From Magnetovibrio sp. (GTDB lineage: Bacteria > Pseudomonadota > Alphaproteobacteria > Rhodospirillales > Magnetovibrionaceae): a stretch of 64,000 nt of DNA. The DNA lies in contig NZ_DATCTF010000014.1 in the NCBI RefSeq assembly GCF_036568125.1, positions 115,613 through 179,612 of the forward strand. Direction: 5' to 3'. A model generated the notes under the pieces. It made no database searches. It worked only from the letters and a program-made list of their open reading frames with translations, and was not told the origin of the DNA. The translations under genes were made by a program, and so were the position numbers. Positions 58,682 to 64,000 of the stretch are shown here, one piece after another; position 1 is the first letter of the stretch, and each line of letters starts with the position of its first letter.

Positions 58682-60763
58682 ATGCGCCCCCAGGTCCTTT
58701 ATCCGCTGTTCAAGCCCGTCGACACGCTGAAAGGCGTGGGGCCGCGCCTGAAACCGGCGCTGGAACGTCTGGCGGGCCCGCATGTGGTGGATTTGCTGTG
58801 GCACCTGCCCGCGGGCGCGGTGGACCGCCGCCATCAATGCACGATCAACCAAGCCGGACACGGCGAGCTGTGCACCATCACCGTGCGGGTGATGCAGCAC
58901 ATCCAACCGCCGACCAAATCGCGCCCTTATCGGGTGATCTGCGAAGACGATACCGGCACCCTGGTGCTGACGTTTTTTCACGCCCACGCCGATTATCTGC
59001 TGAAAATCCTGCCCGAAGGCGCGTTGCGGGTGGTGTCGGGCACGGTCGAGCACTACAACAATGAAATTCAAATGACCCACCCCGATCATATGGTGACGGT
59101 CGAAGAGATCGACACCGTGTTGCGGTTGGAACCCACCTATCCCCTCACCCACACCGTATCGCAAAAGGTGCTGGCCAAGGCCATTCACGGCGCGTTGGCG
59201 CAAACCGCGCCCCTGGCCGAATGGCACGACTCGGCGTTGCTGGCCAAACACGGCTGGAAACCTTGGCACGAAAGCCTGCTCAAGGCCCATGCGCCCGACG
59301 ATCTGGCCGACCTCGCCCCGCATGCCCCGGCACGCGAGCGTCTGGCCTACGATGAACTGCTTGCCAACCAACTGGCGTTGGGGCTGGTGCGGCGCGGCAT
59401 GCGCAAGGCCAAAGGTCGTGCGACCTTAGGCGACGGCGACTTGCGCGCCAAAGTTCTGGACGCCCTGCCGTTCGCGCTGACCGGATCGCAAAGCATGGCG
59501 TTGGGCGAAATTATCGCGGACATGGAATCGGATCTGCGCATGCTGCGCTTGCTGCAAGGCGACGTCGGTTCGGGCAAGACCGTGGTGGCGTTGCTGACGA
59601 TGCTGGCGGCGATCGAGGCCGGCCACCAAGCGGTGCTGATGGCGCCCACCGAAATCTTGGCCCGCCAGCACCTGAACACCATCCAACCGCTGGCCGACGC
59701 GGCGGGCGTCGAGGTCGCGGTGCTGACGGGGCGTGAAAAAGGCAAAACCCGCGCGGCGATACTGGACGGTCTGAAATCGGGTGCGATCAAGATCGCGGTC
59801 GGCACCCACGCGTTGTTTCAAGACGACGTGGAATTCGCCGATCTGCGCATGGCGGTGATCGATGAGCAGCACCGCTTCGGCGTCCATCAACGCCTGGAAC
59901 TGGCCGCCAAGGGATCGGCCGTCGACGTGTTGGTGATGACCGCCACGCCGATCCCGCGCACCTTGATGCTGACGGCTTATGGCGACATGGACGTGTCGCG
60001 GTTGTTGGAAAAACCAGCCGGGCGTCAGCCGGTGGATACGCGGGTGTTTCCGTCCTCCAAGCTCGGCTCCATCGCCGAGGGCGTGCAGCGCAAGCTCGAT
60101 CAAGGCGCAAGGGTCTATTGGGTGTGCCCGTTGGTGGAAGAAAGCGAAAAGCTGGATTTGGCCGCCGCCGAAGACCGCTTTGAAGATCTCAAAAAAATGT
60201 TCGGCGAACGCGTCGGCTTGGTCCATGGCCGCATGAAGGGCAAGGACAAGGACGCGGTGATGGTGGATTTCAAATCCGGCAAGATCGACATCCTGGTCGC
60301 CACCACGGTGATCGAGGTCGGCGTCGACGTGCCCGAAGCCACGGTGATGGTGATCGAACACGCCGAACGTTTCGGCCTCGCCCAACTGCACCAGTTGCGC
60401 GGGCGTATCGGGCGCGGCAGCGGCGCGTCGAGCTGCCTGCTGGTCTATAGCCCGCCGTTGGGCGACGTGGCGCAAAAACGTCTCAAGATCATGCGCGAAA
60501 CCGAAGACGGTTTCGTCATCGCCGAAGAAGATCTGAAACTGCGCGGCGCGGGCGAGTTGCTGGGCACACGCCAAAGCGGCCTGCCGGAATTTCGCATGGC
60601 GGACTTGGAAGCGCACCAAAACCTGCTCGCCACCGCCAGCAACGACGCCAAGGTGATCTTGGAAATGGACCCGGATTTGAAGACCCCGCGCGGCGAAGCG
60701 TTGCGCACGCTGCTGTATCTGTTCGAGCGCGACGCGGCGATCAAGTACCTGAGATCAGGGTGA
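58682..60763 (+). CDS. recG: ATP-dependent DNA helicase RecG
   Basis: The product is 693 residues. An N-terminal wedge domain with an OB fold (about 10-180; TLKGVGPRLKPAL) and helicase lobes: Walker A LLQGDVGSGKTVVALLTML, DEQH box VIDEQHRFGVHQRLEL, MTATPIPRTLMLTAYGD and the C-terminal HQLRGRIGRGSGASSCLLVY. It remodels stalled replication forks and branched recombination intermediates. GGAACACAC lies upstream of the ATG at 58682, preferred over the GTG/ATG frame at 58643. A Nudix gene follows 11 nt later. Confidence 0.96.
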   Translation: MRPQVLYPLFKPVDTLKGVGPRLKPALERLAGPHVVDLLWHLPAGAVDRRHQCTINQAGHGELCTITVRVMQHIQPPTKSRPYRVICEDDTGTLVLTFFHAHADYLLKILPEGALRVVSGTVEHYNNEIQMTHPDHMVTVEEIDTVLRLEPTYPLTHTVSQKVLAKAIHGALAQTAPLAEWHDSALLAKHGWKPWHESLLKAHAPDDLADLAPHAPARERLAYDELLANQLALGLVRRGMRKAKGRATLGDGDLRAKVLDALPFALTGSQSMALGEIIADMESDLRMLRLLQGDVGSGKTVVALLTMLAAIEAGHQAVLMAPTEILARQHLNTIQPLADAAGVEVAVLTGREKGKTRAAILDGLKSGAIKIAVGTHALFQDDVEFADLRMAVIDEQHRFGVHQRLELAAKGSAVDVLVMTATPIPRTLMLTAYGDMDVSRLLEKPAGRQPVDTRVFPSSKLGSIAEGVQRKLDQGARVYWVCPLVEESEKLDLAAAEDRFEDLKKMFGERVGLVHGRMKGKDKDAVMVDFKSGKIDILVATTVIEVGVDVPEATVMVIEHAERFGLAQLHQLRGRIGRGSGASSCLLVYSPPLGDVAQKRLKIMRETEDGFVIAEEDLKLRGAGELLGTRQSGLPEFRMADLEAHQNLLATASNDAKVILEMDPDLKTPRGEALRTLLYLFERDAAIKYLRSG

Positions 60764-60774
60764 GGAAACGTGAC

Positions 60775-61173
60775 ATGAGCGCCAAATTCGCCGTCGCCGT
60801 GACCGCCATCATCCAACGCGATGACACCGTGCTGCTGCTCAAACGCAGCCCCGACAAAGCGCACCTGCCGGGCTATTGGGACCCCTGCTCGGGCCGCATG
60901 GAAAGCGGTGAAACGCCCGAACAAGCGGTGATCCGCGAGGCGCGCGAGGAAACCGGGCTCGACGTCGAACCGCTGCGCGTGCTCGACACCTTCCACTTTT
61001 TCTACGGTCCGGAACGCGAAGAGTTCGTCGGCATGACCTTTTTGTGCCGTCCACAAAATGGTGCGGTCAGGCTCTCAGCCGAGCACACCGAAGCGCGCTG
61101 GGTAAAGCTCGGCGACGTCGGCGGCTATCAAATGGCCGATGGGTTGAAAGAGGTGTTGGCCGCGCTGGCTTAA
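60775..61173 (+). CDS. Nudix hydrolase
   Basis: The product is 132 residues. It has the complete Nudix box GRMESGETPEQAVIREAREETGLD (GxxxxxExxxxxxxREUxEExGU). It hydrolyses a nucleoside diphosphate linked to another moiety; the substrate cannot be read from sequence. The start at 60775 is chosen (GAGGAAA upstream), with in-frame sequence back to 60760 overlapping recG's stop. Its last four bases overlap the convergent DUF502 gene. Confidence 0.92.
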   Translation: MSAKFAVAVTAIIQRDDTVLLLKRSPDKAHLPGYWDPCSGRMESGETPEQAVIREAREETGLDVEPLRVLDTFHFFYGPEREEFVGMTFLCRPQNGAVRLSAEHTEARWVKLGDVGGYQMADGLKEVLAALA

Positions 61174-61895
61174 TCGTTGTTTTCGGTGTTTTCGGTCGAA
61201 CGCACCACCACCGTGCCGCGGTCTTCCGCCGGGCGATGATCGGGTGGCGTGACGATGCCGCCGGAAATGACCATTTTCAGGGCTTCTTCGACATTCATCG
61301 ACAACGGCACGATGTCTTCCTTGGGCACGAAAATCAAAAAGCCCGAGGTCGGGTTGGGGGTGGTCGGCACGAACAGGTTGATGACCTCTTGCTCGGTGAG
61401 GCTCTGCACCTCGCCCTGGGTACGCCCGGTGATGAACGCGATCACCCACATGCCGCGACGCGGATATTCCACCAGAACCGCTTCACGAAATGCATTGGAT
61501 TGTTGCGCCAACACGGTTTCGAGGATTTGCTTGAGCGCCTTGTACACCCCACGCAGCACCGGCACCTTGTCCATCACCCGTTCCCAGGTACGCTGGAAAA
61601 AGCGTCCCATGAAACCGGCCGTGAACGCACCGATCAAAATCAGGCCGACCACCACGACAACCACTCCGAGCCCCGGCACGCCGATCGGCAGATAGGTTTC
61701 GGGGTTGTATTTGACCGGAATGAGTGGCGTCACCTTGCTGTCGACATACGTGATGAACAACCAGCCCAGGTAGATGGTGATGGAAATCGGCGCGGTGATC
61801 AAAACGCCGGCAATGAAATAGCCGCGCAATTTGCCCAAGAGGCCTGTGCGCGCGGGCTTGGTTTCTGTGTTTTGCGGCATATCGTCGGGGTTCAT
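61170..61895 (-). CDS. DUF502 family membrane protein
   Basis: The product is 241 residues. Two transmembrane helices (about 22-45, YFIAGVLITAPISITIYLGWLFI, and about 72-96, VPGLGVVVVVVGLILIGAFTAGFMGRF) are followed by a cytoplasmic domain with FREAVLVEYPRRGMWVIAFITGRTQGEV, LFVPTTPNPTSGFLIFVPKEDIVPLSMNVEEALKMVISGG. This is the DUF502 (COG2928) layout; the function is unknown. The C-terminal tail is charged. It is convergent with the Nudix gene, and its start is followed upstream by about 125 nt to the next minus-strand gene. Confidence 0.9.
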   Translation of the reverse strand: MNPDDMPQNTETKPARTGLLGKLRGYFIAGVLITAPISITIYLGWLFITYVDSKVTPLIPVKYNPETYLPIGVPGLGVVVVVVGLILIGAFTAGFMGRFFQRTWERVMDKVPVLRGVYKALKQILETVLAQQSNAFREAVLVEYPRRGMWVIAFITGRTQGEVQSLTEQEVINLFVPTTPNPTSGFLIFVPKEDIVPLSMNVEEALKMVISGGIVTPPDHRPAEDRGTVVVRSTENTENND

Positions 61896-62020
61896 ATGGT
61901 TCGCCTATCGCGGTTCAAAAGTGCAAAGCAACATCTGCGGCGCACAGTCTACCAAGCACACGCCATCATCAAGTGATTTACGTCACCTTTGCAAGATCGC
62001 AAGATCGAGCGCCGAGAAAT

Positions 62021-62386
62021 TCAGTTTCCCGACTTGTTGCTCATGGTTCGGATCGTGTCGGCCATGATGTGCATCAGGCCGCGAATGAACGGATCGGCTT
62101 TTTGCAGTTTGTGCAAAAACATCTGCTCGGTCACCACGATCACCGTGGTCGGCTCCAGCGCCCGTGCGGTGGCTGAGCGTGGGCTGTCGTCGATCACCGC
62201 CATTTCGCCGAACATTGCGCCGGTGCCGATGGTGGCCAAAACCTTTTCCGTTCCGTCATCGAGCTCGCGGACGATTTCGACCCGGCCATTTTGCACGATA
62301 TAAGCCGTGCGTCCGGTCGAGCCTTGTTTGAAAATCACATCACCAACCGGGAAAACTTTGCGTTCGATCAGTGTATCGCGCCCCAT
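62021..62386 (-). CDS. Stand-alone cyclic-nucleotide-binding (CNB) domain protein
   Basis: The product is 121 residues, essentially a single CNB domain: KVFPVGDVIFKQGSTGRTAYIVQNGRVEIVRELDDGTEKVLATIGTGAMFGEMAVIDDSPRSATARALEPTTVIVV, with the phosphate-binding cassette FGEMAVIDDSPRSATA. There is no HTH, kinase or channel domain, so it cannot itself bind DNA. The ATG at 62386 is selected because GAGGAG lies 6 nt before it; the ATG at 62392 is directly abutted by that element. It could be a regulatory subunit for an unlinked partner. Confidence 0.85.
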   Translation of the reverse strand: MGRDTLIERKVFPVGDVIFKQGSTGRTAYIVQNGRVEIVRELDDGTEKVLATIGTGAMFGEMAVIDDSPRSATARALEPTTVIVVTEQMFLHKLQKADPFIRGLMHIMADTIRTMSNKSGN

Positions 62387-62430
62387 ACCCATCTCCTCAG
62401 TTCACGCCTGGCTGCGTAATTATATGATTA

Positions 62431-63159
62431 TTATGGCTGTTTCGCCAGGGCTTCGGCGAAGATGGTGCGCGCGGCATACATCGCATCCACCGGTTTCATA
62501 CCCGGCTTCAGGCGCGCATCGTACAGCGTTTTGATATAGAGCTTGTCCCATTCGGACCAATTCACCGAAGTATCATACGGCTTGAACAAGGTCGGCCAAT
62601 AGGCCTCGACATCATTGGGCAGCCCCATGACTTGGGTCAGTTCTTCCAACAAGCACGAATCGATCTGCGCCGGATCGCGTTCCACATTGACCGCCACGAT
62701 GGCTTTGATGATGCGGTCATCGGGTTTTTTCCAATGCAGGAAAAAACACACCATGGTCGGATCGCTGGTGAGCGACCGGATCACGTCCGGGTCGAGGTTG
62801 GCCGCTTTGATATTGGCCATTTCCTTGCGTTTGAGAAACAAGAGGTCGATCGTTGGGCCCGGCGTGCCGGGTTTGACTTGATGAAACTTCAACCCCGTCA
62901 ATTGCGCCAGCCCCCCCAAATGACGGCCGAGCATATTACCCATTTCTTGCGTTGCGCGTCCTTGCACGGTGAAACCGACCGGACCTTGCCATTTGGCGAT
63001 CACTTTAGGGCCGGTGTTCAGGCCATATTCGTCGCCGAACACAACCCGTGCGAAATGACTGACCATGTCGTCCAGTTGGGGACGCAATTCTTCGCCATGA
63101 ACGGGTGACGCCACCATAAGGACGAGCCCCACAAGGGCGGCAAACCGGGAACGCAACAC
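62431..63159 (-). CDS. DUF2927 family secreted protein
   Basis: The product is 242 residues. Signal peptide (about 1-22; MLRSRFAALVGLVLMVASPVHG). The mature part carries VVFGDEYGLNTGPKVIAKWQGPVGFTVQGRATQEMGN, HLGGLAQLTGL and IKAIVAVNVERDPAQIDSCLLEELTQVMGLPNDV, with the EELTQVMGLPND block typical of DUF2927. Its form recalls zinc-peptidase helices, but no HExxH is present. The start is GTG (GGAG upstream). It may be secreted into the periplasm; the function is unknown. Confidence 0.85.
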   Translation of the reverse strand: MLRSRFAALVGLVLMVASPVHGEELRPQLDDMVSHFARVVFGDEYGLNTGPKVIAKWQGPVGFTVQGRATQEMGNMLGRHLGGLAQLTGLKFHQVKPGTPGPTIDLLFLKRKEMANIKAANLDPDVIRSLTSDPTMVCFFLHWKKPDDRIIKAIVAVNVERDPAQIDSCLLEELTQVMGLPNDVEAYWPTLFKPYDTSVNWSEWDKLYIKTLYDARLKPGMKPVDAMYAARTIFAEALAKQP

Positions 63160-63285
63160 ATCAAACTCCGTGCGAATGTGGTCGAGGACGACATCCTAAC
63201 ACGAAAATGTCGGGTTATCTTTGTATCCAAGAACATAGGCGTATAAAATGGTCCATCGACACCAACAACAAAACCAGAGAGTCCC

Positions 63286-63816
63286 ATGACCACAACAGCC
63301 TTGGTTTCCATCATCGGCCCCGATCGCGTCGGCCTCGTTTCCGCCATCACCGGTCGCTTGTTCGACCTGGGCGCGGATTTGGGCGACACCTCGTTCGCGG
63401 TTTTGGGCGGCGGCGCGGAATTCACCGCCATCTGCGAATTTTCCGGCGGCATGGAGTTGGAGGTTCTGCAGGCGGAACTCGAAGCCCTGCCCGAACTCGT
63501 CGACGCCGAGGTCAAGGTGTCGCGGTTCGAGCTGTCGTCCATGCACCCCGCGTCGGAAACCATCACCCACACCATCACGGTGTCGGGCGGCGACAGCCCC
63601 GGTTTGATGGCCCGGCTTTGCGAAGTGTTTCAACAGTTCGACGCCAACATCGTGCGCTTGAATTCCGAACGCGTGCCCGGCGTGGGTCAACGCCAATACG
63701 TGATTAGCGCTTCTGTGGCGATTCCGCCGCAAAACGAAAACACCTGCCTCGCCACCGTCACCAACACCGCCGGTGAATTGGGGCTGACCTGCCAGTGGAC
63801 CAACGTCTCGGCTTAG
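63286..63816 (+). CDS. Tandem ACT-domain protein (GcvR-like)
   Basis: The product is 176 residues. Two ACT domains: ALVSIIGPDRVGLVSAITGRLFDLGADLGDTSFAVLGGGAEFTAICEF (about 3-80) and THTITVSGGDSPGLMARLCEVFQQFDANIVRLNSERV (about 92-170). The layout matches GcvR-type regulators of glycine metabolism, but in alphaproteobacteria the role is uncertain. It has no catalytic domain. It lies 45 nt upstream of fliG on the same strand. GAGAGTCCC precedes the ATG. Confidence 0.87.
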   Translation: MTTTALVSIIGPDRVGLVSAITGRLFDLGADLGDTSFAVLGGGAEFTAICEFSGGMELEVLQAELEALPELVDAEVKVSRFELSSMHPASETITHTITVSGGDSPGLMARLCEVFQQFDANIVRLNSERVPGVGQRQYVISASVAIPPQNENTCLATVTNTAGELGLTCQWTNVSA

Positions 63817-63861
63817 GCGCTCGTTTCTTTCGTGTTCGAATCGTATTAGTACTATCTCATC

Positions 63862-64000
63862 ATGGCCCGCGTAAAAGACGATTACCGATCCCTCACCGGC
63901 CCGCAAAAAGCGGCGATCTTCATGCTGTCGTTGGGTGAAGAGCAGTCGACGGCGCTGTTTGAGATGATGGACGACGAAGAGATCCGCGAACTGTCGCAGA
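63862..64000 (+). CDS. fliG: Flagellar motor switch protein FliG (3' end outside window)
   Basis: Only the first 46 codons are present: MARVKDDYRSLTGPQKAAIFMLSLGEEQSTALFEMMDDEEIRELSQ. This is the FliG N-terminal FliF-binding segment, with the KAAIFMLSLGEE signature. The frame stays open at the window end, so the C-ring torque domain lies beyond it. It probably marks the start of a flagellar operon. Confidence 0.93.
   Translation, partial: MARVKDDYRSLTGPQKAAIFMLSLGEEQSTALFEMMDDEEIRELSQ

Noticed and set aside
58598..59371. N-terminal extension of sdhE to 349 residues
   Set aside because: The extension is antisense to recG, and SdhE is normally about 85-95 residues, starting at the ATG at 58597.

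Overview
The window is a stretch of alphaproteobacterial chromosome. Its gene content and order point to the Rhodospirillales (Magnetospirillum/Magnetovibrio-like relatives), although the genus cannot be fixed from the sequence alone. The main indicators are a fused ispDF, the run dusB-ntrB-ntrC-ntrY-ntrX-trkA-D-amino-acid transaminase-hfq-hflX, ihfA followed by a MerR regulator and tRNA-Pro, mfd-sdhE divergent from recG, DUF2336 and DUF2927 proteins, a bacteriohemerythrin and the start of fliG. Coding sequence is GC-rich throughout. The clear exception is about 29.1-30.6 kb, which looks AT-rich and holds only small unknown membrane proteins. No rRNA, CRISPR array, phage, transposase or integrase gene was seen.

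Layout. 0-1 kb: 3' part of ihfA, a MerR regulator, tRNA-Pro(GGG) and its terminator. 1.0-2.1 kb: an unusual non-coding stretch. It carries two tandem minus-strand small-RNA-like units, each below a perfect TGTGA-N6-TCACA palindrome, then one small conserved gene, then a plus-strand small-RNA candidate with a CCUCCUU-bearing loop. 2.1-5.1 kb: a small unknown gene, cutA, a response regulator and ispDF. 5.2-18.3 kb: a co-oriented run with a cytochrome-assembly-like membrane protein, dusB, the nitrogen regulators ntrBC and ntrYX, trkA, a PLP transaminase, a HAD phosphatase, hfq and hflX, ending at a strong terminator. 18.4-20.6 kb: a ribbon-helix-helix-like protein with a palindromic promoter, an inositol-monophosphatase-family enzyme and a beta-hydroxyacid dehydrogenase. 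20.6-24.6 kb: an OmpR-type regulator divergent from a VCBS-repeat protein, a lipoprotein and mazG. 24.7-29.1 kb: a P-type ATPase, a YkgJ-like Cys-cluster protein, a tiny membrane protein and a YchJ/SEC-C protein.

29.1-30.6 kb is the compositionally odd accessory stretch. 30.6-35.6 kb is a minus-strand housekeeping run (MBL hydrolase, tatD, metG, holB, tmk). It continues to 40.5 kb with cell-envelope genes (dacA-type carboxypeptidase, rlpA-SPOR, mltB, a YdcF-family protein, an ankyrin-like periplasmic protein). 40.8-49.9 kb is mostly signalling and unknown: a SprA-related putative metalloprotease, a ParA-type ATPase with a His/Gln/Pro-rich ribbon-helix-helix partner, a receiver-PP2C phosphatase, a bacteriohemerythrin, a coupled GGDEF/DUF2336 pair and several small unknowns. 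50.4 kb has tRNA-Ser(UGA). 50.6-54.7 kb holds an alpha/beta-hydrolase-like protein, a 49-residue membrane protein, a stand-alone cysC, a DsbA/FrnE-like oxidoreductase and a phytase-like lipoprotein. 54.8-61.9 kb is mfd, sdhE, recG, a Nudix hydrolase and a DUF502 membrane protein. 62.0-64.0 kb has a lone cyclic-nucleotide-binding domain, a DUF2927 protein, a tandem ACT protein and the first 139 bases of fliG, where a flagellar cluster probably begins.

How the parts work together: ntrBC/ntrYX/trkA/hfq/hflX form a nutrient, potassium and post-transcriptional regulation block; tmk-holB-metG-tatD and mfd-sdhE-recG are replication, repair and housekeeping; dacA-rlpA-mltB remodel peptidoglycan. The least explained and most interesting pieces are the three small-RNA candidates near the left end, the ParA/ribbon-helix-helix pair and the AT-rich insertion. 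Identifications rest on motifs and family knowledge read by eye; no database search was run.
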